This document shows, piece by piece, positions 7,877 through 13,787 of a stretch of DNA of 20,718 nucleotides; the first letter of the stretch is position 1; the number at the start of each line of letters is the position of its first letter. The notes below the pieces were generated by a model. That model was not told where the DNA came from, did no database searches, and was given only the letters and a program-made list of their open reading frames with translations. Both the position numbers and the translations under genes were made by a program. Origin of the DNA: Candidatus Bathyarchaeota archaeon. GTDB taxonomy: Archaea > Thermoproteota > Bathyarchaeia > Bathyarchaeales > DTEX01. The stretch is taken from contig JAGGZB010000048.1 of NCBI GenBank assembly GCA_021162225.1, forward strand, positions 1 to 20,718. The letters run 5' to 3'.

Positions 7877-9145
7877 TCATTCCTCCTTAAGAAATCTTCT
7901 AGGATCCGTTATTTCACCCATCACCGCTGAAGCAGCGGCAGTTGCAGGAGACGCCAGATAAATCTCAGCTTCTGGGCTTCCCATCCTAGCTTTGAAGTTT
8001 CTATTCGAAGTTGAAATACATCTTTCCCCCGGAGCTAGTATTCCTTGATGGGCGCCCGCGCATGGACCGCAACCTGGATTACATATGGCGCATCCAAAGT
8101 CTAAGAAAATATCGATCAAGCCTTCCTTCACCGCCTCTCGATACACTTTTCGAGACGCAGGAATCACAATCACCCGCACACCCTTTTTTGCATGTTTACC
8201 TTTCATTATCTTCGCAGCGATTCTTAGATCGTAGAGACGGCCATTCGTACATGAACCTATGAAAACTTGATTAACTTCCCTTCCTTCAACCTCCTTCACG
8301 GACTTCACATTATCAACGGCATGAGGACAGGATACTTGAGGTTCAAGATCTGAAACGTCAAACTTTATAGACTCGGAATAGTCTACATCTTCGTCGCTTG
8401 TGAATCCTTTTATCTCTCTGCATCCCAAAGCCTTCAGAAATGCGCGTGTCTTCTCGTCGGGTTCCATTATCCCGGTCTTTGCGCCCATTTCAACAGCCAT
8501 ATTTGTTAGAGTCAGCCTTCCCTCGACGTTCATAGATTTAACCGTTGAACCCTTGAATTCTATAGCTTTATATGTTGCTCCATCAGCTTTGATCGTCCCA
8601 ATAATCTTTAAGATCACATCTTTGGGGAAAACCATGGGCGGAAGATTTCCTTCAATAAGCACTTCGATTGTTTCAGGAACCTTAAACCAGAGCCTACCAG
8701 AGAGAAGAACAGCAGCCATTTCGGTTGAGCCTATGCCAGTCGCGAAGGCCCCCAGCGCCCCATAAGTACACGTATGAGAATCTGAACCGACTATCACGCT
8801 TCCCGGGTGGACGAGCCCAGACTCTATCATTAGCTGGTGACAGACTCCTGAGCCGACTTCATAGAATTTAGCGCCATGTTTAAAGGCGAACATTCGCATC
8901 ATCTTATGAACTTTCGAGAAAGCTTCGTATGCGCTCGGAGCAACGTGATCAATAACAATGGCTACCCGATCTGGATCCCATAGGGTTTTTCCGCCCATTT
9001 CTTTAAAGGCATTAATTACTAGCTGAGCCATGCCATCATGCATCATCGCCGCATCTATTTTAGCAACCACTATATCTCCTGCATAGGCGTCTTTCCCAGA
9101 TGCGTGACTTAAGATCTTTTCCGAAATCGTCTTACCCATCTTCAA
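7877..9145 (-). CDS. leuC: 3-isopropylmalate dehydratase-type large subunit
   Basis: The 422-residue protein is the iron-sulfur large subunit. It shows GSDSHTCTYGALGAFATGIG at about 120-139, IGSCTNGR with cluster ligand Cys299, and NPGCGPCAGAHQG with Cys359 and Cys362, the three ligands of the [4Fe-4S] cluster. The length fits the archaeal two-subunit LeuC/HacA group rather than the longer bacterial aconitases. The frame begins TTG at 9145; an ATG two codons later at 9139 is equally possible and the upstream GGAGTGA is rather distant for either. Substrate specificity between isopropylmalate and homoaconitate-like acids is not decided. No leuA, leuB or homocitrate synthase gene is in the window. 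Confidence 0.92.
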   Translation of the reverse strand: MKMGKTISEKILSHASGKDAYAGDIVVAKIDAAMMHDGMAQLVINAFKEMGGKTLWDPDRVAIVIDHVAPSAYEAFSKVHKMMRMFAFKHGAKFYEVGSGVCHQLMIESGLVHPGSVIVGSDSHTCTYGALGAFATGIGSTEMAAVLLSGRLWFKVPETIEVLIEGNLPPMVFPKDVILKIIGTIKADGATYKAIEFKGSTVKSMNVEGRLTLTNMAVEMGAKTGIMEPDEKTRAFLKALGCREIKGFTSDEDVDYSESIKFDVSDLEPQVSCPHAVDNVKSVKEVEGREVNQVFIGSCTNGRLYDLRIAAKIMKGKHAKKGVRVIVIPASRKVYREAVKEGLIDIFLDFGCAICNPGCGPCAGAHQGILAPGERCISTSNRNFKARMGSPEAEIYLASPATAAASAVMGEITDPRRFLKEE

Positions 9146-9201
9146 TACCCAGCTTTCTCACTCCTCTTCTCAGAAGCTCTTAAAAAAATTTTAGGAGAAC
9201 C

Positions 9202-9214
9202 CTTTAAGTATATC
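9202..9214 (-). promoter_or_regulatory. Possible leuC promoter (TATA-like box)
   Basis: On the minus strand this reads ATATACTTAAAGG, a plausible TATA element. Transcription would start about 25 bases further on, near 9180, giving a leader of 30-40 bases before leuC. It lies back to back with the thi4 promoter in the 156-base divergent gap. Confidence 0.4.
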
Positions 9215-9259
9215 TCCTTACACAGAACGGAGAAGTTCGGATTAACCGGAAAGGATACG

Positions 9260-9268
9260 TTTATAAAG
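9260..9268 (+). promoter_or_regulatory. Probable thi4 promoter (TATA box)
   Basis: TTTATAAAG is a near-ideal archaeal TATA box. The expected start of transcription, about 25 bases on, falls near 9286-9290, directly before GGAGTGA (9289-9295), which stands six bases ahead of the thi4 ATG. The leader would be very short. Confidence 0.6.
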
Positions 9269-9301
9269 CGTTAATATAGGAAACATCTGGAGTGACAGTC
9301 T

Positions 9302-10102
9302 ATGTTCAGAGAACTTGTAAACTTCTATACTGAGGGGGATCTAGCAAAGATCCTTGCGGATGCTGCTTTAAAGAGAATATCTTCATACTCAAAGACAGAT
9401 GTCATAATTGTGGGTGCAGGTCCAGCGGGGCTATCAGCAGCATGGAGCCTCTCTAAAAAGGGACTCAAAGTGCTTATCATCGAAAAGATGCTTGGTGTAG
9501 GAGGGGGGATTCGAGGGGGAGCGATGCTTCTACCCGCAGTAATAATCGAGGAAGGAGAAGCGACAGATATGCTAAGAGAAGCGAAGGTAAATCTTGTCAA
9601 GTATGCGAATGGATTATTCTGCGCCGATCCAGCTGAGGCCATGGTTAAACTTGCTGCGAAGGCCCTTGAAGCAGGAGCTTCCGTCTGGCCGGGCGTAATA
9701 GTAGAAGACCTGATAATTAGCAGAAAAGGAAGAAGAACCGTGAATGTCAGAGGGGTAGTGGTAAACCTTACACCTATAACTGAAGCGAAATGGCATGTGG
9801 ATCCTCTTTTTCTAGAGTCTAGAGCAGTTGTGGATGCAACGGGGCACGACGCGGATGTTGTAAGGATTCTATCTAAAAGGTGTCCATGGCTGAACATAAG
9901 CGTTCAAGGCATGTCTTCGCTCGACGTCTGGAGGGGAGAAGAGGAGGTTGTAGAATACACAGGGAAAGTAGTTAATGGACTATATGCTACTGGCATGAGC
10001 GTCTCAGAAATCCATAATCTCCATAGGATGGGCCCTCTGCTCGGCGGCATGCTACTCTCAGGAAAAAAGGTCGCGGAACAAATAATTCAGGATTTATTTT
10101 AG
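9302..10102 (+). CDS. thi4: Thiazole synthase Thi4 (archaeal, probably sulfide-using)
   Basis: The 266-residue protein has the FAD/NAD-binding Rossmann start DVIIVGAGPAGLSAAW (GAGPAG at 38-43), then KMLGVGGGIRGGAMLLP, the GVVVNLTPI segment, the DATGHDADVV motif and the C-terminal GMSVSEIHNLHRMGPLLGGML typical of Thi4. Thi4 builds the thiazole carboxylate of thiamine from NAD and glycine. In yeast the sulfur comes from a sacrificial cysteine in the enzyme (Cys205); here the equivalent position appears to be His165, in WHVDP, as in methanogen enzymes that use free sulfide as a catalyst. The alignment is by eye. The gene stands alone with its own TATA box and GGAGTGA site. A ribulose-bisphosphate-type name sometimes attached to the family is a misannotation. 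Confidence 0.93.
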   Translation: MFRELVNFYTEGDLAKILADAALKRISSYSKTDVIIVGAGPAGLSAAWSLSKKGLKVLIIEKMLGVGGGIRGGAMLLPAVIIEEGEATDMLREAKVNLVKYANGLFCADPAEAMVKLAAKALEAGASVWPGVIVEDLIISRKGRRTVNVRGVVVNLTPITEAKWHVDPLFLESRAVVDATGHDADVVRILSKRCPWLNISVQGMSSLDVWRGEEEVVEYTGKVVNGLYATGMSVSEIHNLHRMGPLLGGMLLSGKKVAEQIIQDLF

Positions 10103-10147
10103 AAAGAATAAACATGAAAACATGATAATGCTTGTTTGAGTCTTTCT
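10101..10147. terminator. Possible bidirectional terminator between thi4 and hdrB
   Basis: AGAAAGA (10101-10107) and TCTTTCT (10141-10147) are complementary, with an inner pair AAACA (10110-10114) and TGTTT (10133-10137). The region lies between convergent genes and is flanked by T-rich sequence. The stem is interrupted and the loop is long, so the call is tentative. Confidence 0.35.
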
Positions 10148-10161
10148 AATTTATACTTTCA

Positions 10162-11058
10162 TCACTCAGCATTATAGATGCTGCTTAATAGCTCATTTGG
10201 TTTAACTCTAAGCTCGTCTAGGGCTAGTTCTTCTGGCGTAAAACCCATCGCTAAACCTAAAAGCGGCGGATAATGTAAAACTGGAATCCTGAATCTTTCC
10301 TTGAACCTTCTCTCTATCAAGGGTTGGTTTAAGTCATACATTATGTGGCAGAAGGGACATACTGTTATTAATGCCTGAGCATTCACCCTTTTTATATGTT
10401 CAAGCTTCTCCCTAGCCATCTGGAACGGAATATCCTCATTCACACCGATTATTGGATTTCCGCAACATTCATCCTCATCTACGTAATCTAGGCATTCCGC
10501 TCCTGTCAACTTTATAAGCTCCTTAAGCAATGCGCGACCGCCAAGACCGCCATCACGCAACGTGTACTTGGATGGACGAAGAAGATGACATCCAGTGTGT
10601 TGAGCTACACGGATCATGCTCAGAGATTTTTTAACGTTCTGCCTTATCTTTTCAAAGCCTACATCCTCTGCGAGAACATGAATTAGATGCTTTACTTCTA
10701 TTTTTCCCTTATACTCCATTCCTATCTCATTTAGGTTTCCGTTAATTTTTTCCCTGAATCCTTCATCTTCCTTTAATACCTTATTCACCTTATTTAGAAA
10801 ACCGAAGCATCCATTACATAATGTTAGAATATTCATCTCCTTTTCCTCAGCTAAGCATAAATTGCGCGTTGCCAGAGTGGACGCCAATTCGTGATTTACT
10901 GGATCGATTGGATAGCCGCAACAGTTAAAGTCAGGCATCTCCACGAGTTTAACTCCGAGAGTTTTCAAGACCTTCCTAGCTGAGATCTCATAACTGGGAA
11001 GCCTATAGGGGATCGTACATCCAAGAAATATCAAGTATTCTGGATCTGAATCTTTCAT
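10162..11058 (-). CDS. hdrB: Heterodisulfide reductase subunit B-like protein (HdrB)
   Basis: The 298-residue protein has two complete CCG domains. The first is Cys14-x31-Cys46-Cys47-x33-Cys81-x2-Cys84 and the second Cys157-x40-Cys198-Cys199-x34-Cys234-x2-Cys237, the pattern that binds the noncubane [4Fe-4S] clusters where HdrB reduces disulfides such as CoM-S-S-CoB. Both motifs are intact, so an active enzyme is likely. A strong site, GGAGGTGA at 11062-11069, precedes the ATG, which overlaps the hdrC stop (ATGA). No hdrA flavin subunit lies in the window. HdrB-like proteins also serve in non-methanogens with other thiol or electron partners, so the substrate is open. Confidence 0.92.
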   Translation of the reverse strand: MKDSDPEYLIFLGCTIPYRLPSYEISARKVLKTLGVKLVEMPDFNCCGYPIDPVNHELASTLATRNLCLAEEKEMNILTLCNGCFGFLNKVNKVLKEDEGFREKINGNLNEIGMEYKGKIEVKHLIHVLAEDVGFEKIRQNVKKSLSMIRVAQHTGCHLLRPSKYTLRDGGLGGRALLKELIKLTGAECLDYVDEDECCGNPIIGVNEDIPFQMAREKLEHIKRVNAQALITVCPFCHIMYDLNQPLIERRFKERFRIPVLHYPPLLGLAMGFTPEELALDELRVKPNELLSSIYNAE

Positions 11059-11681
11059 TCTTTCACCTCCACTTTTTCGAAGGTTTCTGCATTTTCTATG
11101 GTATCTAAGAAATCTGTGACCTCGAAGAGTTTAGCTATCTGTTTCAGATTCGACTTTGGTAAATGTGGGAGACCCCGAGCAATTCGTCTCCTAATCCTTG
11201 ATTCTGGAATAACGTAAGCATAACCAGTCTTTAGGATATTTAGGGCTAACTTTTTGCTAATCAAGGGCATAATTCTTCTCTCTTTCACCGAAAAATTTCT
11301 AAGAATTCTCACAATACTAGCGACTTCGACGCCCTGAGGGCAATTGTCAATGCATGTATAACATGTTGTGCATAACCAGAGTGCAACGTCCGATAGGAGC
11401 TTATCCTTTAATCCAAGCTGAACCATTCGAGCGATTTTCCTAGGATTATAGAGACTGCTAAACCTTGAAATCGGACATCCCGCAGTACATGTTCCACATT
11501 GAAAACAGAGTAAGAACTTCTCTGCGCCAGGCGTTTCAGCCATTTCATGCCTGAAACTCGAGTTTATTCGGGTCACCATTATGCTTTTGGATATATATTT
11601 TGGGCCTGCCACTTGTTGAACCTTCCATATATCAAGTAAAGTAACTTTAAGGGTAAAGAAAATATCGGTAAATCTTTTCAT
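11055..11681 (-). CDS. hdrC: Heterodisulfide reductase subunit C-like ferredoxin protein (HdrC)
   Basis: The protein carries two [4Fe-4S] binding motifs: Cys59-x2-Cys62-x2-Cys65-x3-Cys69-Pro (CFQCGTCTAGCP) and Cys104-x2-Cys107-x2-Cys110-x3-Cys114-Pro (CTTCYTCIDNCP). HdrC passes electrons to HdrB. The open frame of 208 residues starts at 11681, but family members usually have the first cysteine near residue 25-35, which would fit Met35 (ATG at 11579). Neither has a clear ribosome-binding site, and the residues before Met35 look unlike the family, so the start is uncertain. It overlaps hdrB by four bases. Confidence 0.9.
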   Translation of the reverse strand: MKRFTDIFFTLKVTLLDIWKVQQVAGPKYISKSIMVTRINSSFRHEMAETPGAEKFLLCFQCGTCTAGCPISRFSSLYNPRKIARMVQLGLKDKLLSDVALWLCTTCYTCIDNCPQGVEVASIVRILRNFSVKERRIMPLISKKLALNILKTGYAYVIPESRIRRRIARGLPHLPKSNLKQIAKLFEVTDFLDTIENAETFEKVEVKE

Positions 11682-11724
11682 ATATTTATTTTGATTTTGC
11701 TACAACTTCATGAATCCCAGCTTG

Positions 11725-12384
11725 CTAATGAATCTTGTTACTTTTTACCGCCTTTATGCAGACAAAACTCTTTCCCTCAGGACTGTCTGAGGGTTCCTCA
11801 ACTCTAGGCTCATCATGCGGCGAGCAGCTCAGTGTAGATTTAATAGATACTATAGTGAAAGAAGTCTCATTAAGCATATCCTTAACTTCATTAAGGGCAT
11901 AAAAGTGCGCATACTTATAAAGAGCATGTCTTGCTTCACCTCTTTTTACGTACTCTTTACCCCAGCTGGACTCTCTTGGGATTATGCAGATCGCGAGTTC
12001 TCCGCGAGAACGCATAATCCTCCAAGCTTCTCGAATAGCCTTCTTTGGAGAAACAAGAAAGCATAAGGTTGCGATCATGATCACAAAATCAAAGGATTCA
12101 TCTCTGAAGGGCAAGAATTCTCCGACAGCCCTGACTGGCTTAATGCCGCGTGCCTTTGCGTGCTTGAGCATATTCACAGATGGATCTACGCCTACGTCTA
12201 TAGGAGCATAAAAGTCTAGTATTCCCGTTCCGACGCCTATAGATAATCCTTTACCGTGAAGATCTAACGCCTTTACGACTTTTGATTCACATTCAAAAAT
12301 CACTTTATTCTTCTCGTACCACGAATCATATTTTTCCGCATATTTATCGAATTCCCTATATGACAATTCAATCTCCACATTCAT
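11725..12384 (-). CDS. Class I SAM-dependent methyltransferase
   Basis: The 219-residue protein has the class I methyltransferase core: motif I LSIGVGTGILDF at 47-58, the acidic motif II GVDPS at 65-69, the GEFLPFRDESFDFVIMIATL segment corresponding to motifs III-IV, and the AIREAWRIMRSRGELAICI strand-helix region. The substrate is unknown; similar proteins methylate small molecules, quinones or other acceptors. It begins within the end of the MTH1187-family gene (17-base overlap), so the two are one transcript. No targeting signal is seen. The hdrC gene on the same strand ends some 40 bases away. Confidence 0.85.
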   Translation of the reverse strand: MNVEIELSYREFDKYAEKYDSWYEKNKVIFECESKVVKALDLHGKGLSIGVGTGILDFYAPIDVGVDPSVNMLKHAKARGIKPVRAVGEFLPFRDESFDFVIMIATLCFLVSPKKAIREAWRIMRSRGELAICIIPRESSWGKEYVKRGEARHALYKYAHFYALNEVKDMLNETSFTIVSIKSTLSCSPHDEPRVEEPSDSPEGKSFVCIKAVKSNKIH

Positions 12385-12691
12385 CTCTATTCTTTTTGAG
12401 ATGAGACAATAAGGACTCCACCTTTCCTTTCATGCTTATCTTCTTGTCTCTCCTGTCATCTATCTTTATCATCGTAACTATACGATTCACTCCTGTTTTA
12501 AATACTGCTTCATGCGCCGCCGCAATTACTTCTAAGGCCTCTTTTACGCTGTTCGCCTCAAAGATTGTACACATCGATGTTACTTCATATTTTATGTTTC
12601 GCTTCTCCATCTCCTTTAAGGCGGGAGCTATAAATTTTGAAACGCTCGTACCTACGCCTAGGGGGATTATGCTGAATTCAACAACTACCAT
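12368..12691 (-). CDS. MTH1187-family thiamine-binding protein
   Basis: The 107-residue protein matches the MTH1187/YkoF-like family (formerly DUF77), with MVVVEFSIIPLGVGTSVSKF, the TSMCTIFEANSVKEALEVI region and VNRIVTMIKIDDRRDKKISM. Some members bind thiamine or hydroxymethylpyrimidine; the family forms tetramers. I chose ATG 12691, because GGTGA (12699-12703 on the minus strand) is seven bases upstream and the TATA-like box at 12727-12735 places the transcript start after the alternative ATG at 12721. It overlaps the methyltransferase downstream. The nearby Thi4 gene is consistent with a thiamine link but does not prove one. Confidence 0.85.
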   Translation of the reverse strand: MVVVEFSIIPLGVGTSVSKFIAPALKEMEKRNIKYEVTSMCTIFEANSVKEALEVIAAAHEAVFKTGVNRIVTMIKIDDRRDKKISMKGKVESLLSHLKKNRDECGD

Positions 12692-12726
12692 TCTTTCTTC
12701 ACCATTAGATAATATGCTCATAGTGA

Positions 12727-12735
12727 ATTAAATAT
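12727..12735 (-). promoter_or_regulatory. Probable promoter of the MTH1187-methyltransferase pair
   Basis: The minus-strand sequence ATATTTAAT is a TATA-like element. The expected start of transcription is near 12706, about 15 bases before ATG 12691 and just before its GGTGA site. Confidence 0.5.
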
Positions 12736-12767
12736 GGGATTGATCTGTGATGGGGAAAAGATAAATT

Positions 12768-12781
12768 TGTGCAAGTGCACA
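12768..12781. repeat. Inverted repeat TGTGCA-AG-TGCACA
   Basis: A perfect 6-base inverted repeat with a 2-base spacer lies in the divergent gap between the MTH1187-family gene and the Cys-rich ORF, near the expected transcription start of the latter. It could be an operator, but chance cannot be excluded for this length. Confidence 0.4.
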
Positions 12782-12852
12782 TTATTACCGCAAAGAGGTG
12801 AATTCTCTTTCCCACGCATAAAGATTGTAGAAATTTCAGAAACGGATTCTGC

Positions 12853-13059
12853 ATGGCGCTTGGCATACCGGTAAATCCTAATGGACCAGCATGCCCAATG
12901 TTCACCCCGAGAAATAATATTTCACAATATGCAGAAGGCATAAACACGATCTCCCCTTCAAGAGCCTCCGAGACAAATCTTGAAGATCTAAAACATAAGC
13001 TCGAAGAGCTAGAGATCAAACTCCAAAAAATAAAAGATATGCTTCAGAAGTTAGGATAA
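12853..13059 (+). CDS. Small Cys-rich protein with a C-terminal coiled coil, function unknown
   Basis: From ATG 12853 the frame gives 68 residues: ALGIPVNPNGPACPMFTPR and an Asn/Ser-rich linker, then a charged heptad region (LEDLKHKLEELEIKLQKIKD). The same frame is open back to 12802 and reads DCRNFRNGFC just before the ATG, so a Cys-x7-Cys-x13-Cys pattern would be complete only with the upstream residues, a pattern typical of small archaeal metal-binding proteins. No ATG, GTG or TTG exists in the upstream part; GAGGTGA at 12795-12801 stands directly before an ATT at 12802. Either a rare start codon is used, a sequencing error hides the start, or the conserved-looking part is untranslated. 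I do not recognise a specific family. Confidence 0.55.
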   Translation: MALGIPVNPNGPACPMFTPRNNISQYAEGINTISPSRASETNLEDLKHKLEELEIKLQKIKDMLQKLG

Positions 13060-13069
13060 GAAAAAATAA

Positions 13070-13554
13070 TCCTTCAAAGCATTTCAAGACATTCATTCCG
13101 ATTTATTCATTCTATCCAGCTCGCTTCTGAAAGACGAAGCTATCCTTCAGCATACTAAGAGAACTGCAACTCTTGCCAGATTTAATCCCGCAGCTACTAA
13201 GACGCTTATTACAAAAAGGAGAGATCATTGGATAGGAGAGTTCAATAAGGTCGGACGGCAACTTAAAGGGCAGAAAATAAGGTCTCAGACGTCATGGAAT
13301 TTCGCAGAGAAACAGAATTTTGGATATTATCTCGTCATAGTTTATGGAGGTTACGTAGAGAAACTTAGATTCTAAGTCAGAGTCTAGAATATCTAACTAA
13401 AGAATCGTCATTTTTGAGAGCCGCAATCGCCTATAAGATCGTATATAAAAAGGTGATTCAATGCGTGAAATCCGGCCGAAACGAGGATAAAATAATCAAA
13501 GAATTAGGAATTAATAGTGAATCTTGCGAGTCGAAATTCATGAAGGAACGTTGA
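13070..13554 (+). pseudogene. Probable frameshifted gene remnant, unknown family
   Basis: Two protein-like reading frames lie head to tail with no usable start codon. The first is open from 13070 to a TAA at 13373-13375 (101 codons) and contains no ATG, GTG or TTG; it includes LARFNPAATKTLITKRRDHW and ends GYYLVIVYGGYVEKLRF. The second is open from 13369 to a TGA at 13552-13554, includes SLEYLTKESSFLRAAIAYK and then NEDKIIKELGIN, which has the feel of a helix-turn-helix. Because the frames overlap at 13369-13375, a single shift there would join them into about 160 residues. I do not recognise a family. The location directly upstream of the permuted tRNA might suggest a decayed mobile element, but this is speculation. 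Confidence 0.35.
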
Positions 13555-13587
13555 TCTGAATTAATCTGGAGTTGAAGATTTTAGCAA

Positions 13588-13597
13588 AAGATTTATG
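13588..13597 (+). promoter_or_regulatory. Possible promoter of the permuted tRNA gene
   Basis: AAGATTTATG is a TATA-like stretch preceded by the purine-rich GCAAA. A start about 25 bases downstream falls near 13618-13622, exactly where the splice-motif outer helix begins (13619). The match to a strong TATA box is imperfect. Confidence 0.4.
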
Positions 13598-13618
13598 ACC
13601 TCAAGACAATTTAGAAGA

Positions 13619-13735
13619 TAGACTTCAGCGCAGAAAGCCGGAGGTCGTGGGTTCAAATCCCACCGGGTCCGCCACCCCACGATGGACCCGTAGTCTAGTC
13701 TGGATTAGGACGTCGGCCTGCGGAGCTGGGGTCTG
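13619..13735 (+). other. Bulge-helix-bulge (BHB) splice motif enclosing the permuted tRNA
   Basis: The leader TAGACTTCAGC (13619-13629) pairs with the trailer GCTGGGGTCTG (13725-13735): eight Watson-Crick and three G-U pairs. Next come a 3-nt bulge on each side: AAA at 13634-13636 (cut expected between 13635 and 13636) and GGA at 13722-13724 (cut between 13723 and 13724). Between the bulges, GCAG (13630-13633) pairs with CTGC (13718-13721) as the 4-bp helix. Beyond it, the anticodon stem pairs TCGGC (13713-13717) with GCCGG (13637-13641). This is the complete hBHBh' form recognised by archaeal tRNA splicing endonuclease, at the canonical 37/38 position. Confidence 0.88.
13636..13723 (+). tRNA. 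Circularly permuted tRNA-Arg (anticodon GCG), 3' half before 5' half
   Basis: The 3' half is 13636-13671 (nucleotides 38-73) with encoded CCA at 13672-13674; the 5' half is 13684-13723 (nucleotides 1-37). Joined, they give a full cloverleaf: acceptor GGACCCG with CGGGTCC (7 of 7 pairs), T8 A9, D stem GTCT/GGAC with G18G19 in the loop and A14, G15, A21 present, anticodon stem TCGGC/GCCGG, loop CTGCGGA with anticodon GCG at 13720-13722, G37, variable loop AGGTC, T stem GTGGG/CCCAC and T loop TTCAAAT. G15 and C48 can form the Levitt pair. It would decode CGC and CGU. The halves are in reversed order with a 9-base spacer (13675-13683). Splicing at the BHB joins nucleotides 37 and 38, giving a circle that RNase P and a 3' nuclease must then open. 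Confidence 0.92.
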
Positions 13736-13782
13736 AGTAATTATACAGACTCATCTACATCAGATACACCAACTAAAATCAA

Positions 13783-13787
13783 TTTTT
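13783..13787 (+). terminator. Possible T-run terminator after the permuted tRNA
   Basis: Five T residues in AATTTTTATT stand about 48 bases past the outer helix, the first T-run downstream. Archaeal RNA polymerase stops at oligo-T, so the primary transcript would be about 165-170 nt. Confidence 0.4.

Noticed and set aside
9325..9897. 190-codon minus-strand ORF inside thi4
   Set aside because: It is antisense to a clearly recognised enzyme gene and its translation is a low-complexity Ser/Thr/Pro-rich shadow.
12705..13019. Minus-strand ORF opposite the small Cys-rich gene
   Set aside because: It has a poor Ser/Phe-rich composition, overlaps the MTH1187 promoter and the Cys-rich frame, and has no recognised motif.
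13442..13451. TATATAAAAA as a promoter for the permuted tRNA
   Set aside because: It is a good TATA box but lies about 170 bases before the leader helix, too far for a tRNA transcript beginning near 13619.
13636..13674. 3' tRNA half as an attachment-site scar of an integrated element
   Set aside because: An att scar would leave an intact tRNA as well and would not come with flanks that make a complete BHB. The idea is kept only as a possible historical origin.
13619..13735. Split tRNA transcribed as two separate RNAs
   Set aside because: The halves are only 9 bases apart on the same strand, with no separate promoter between them, so one transcript is much more likely.
13636..13763. Ordinary intron-containing tRNA with the 3' half downstream of 13723
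   Set aside because: No T arm or CGGGTCC acceptor strand occurs in the 175 bases after the 5' half; the only matching 3' half lies upstream.
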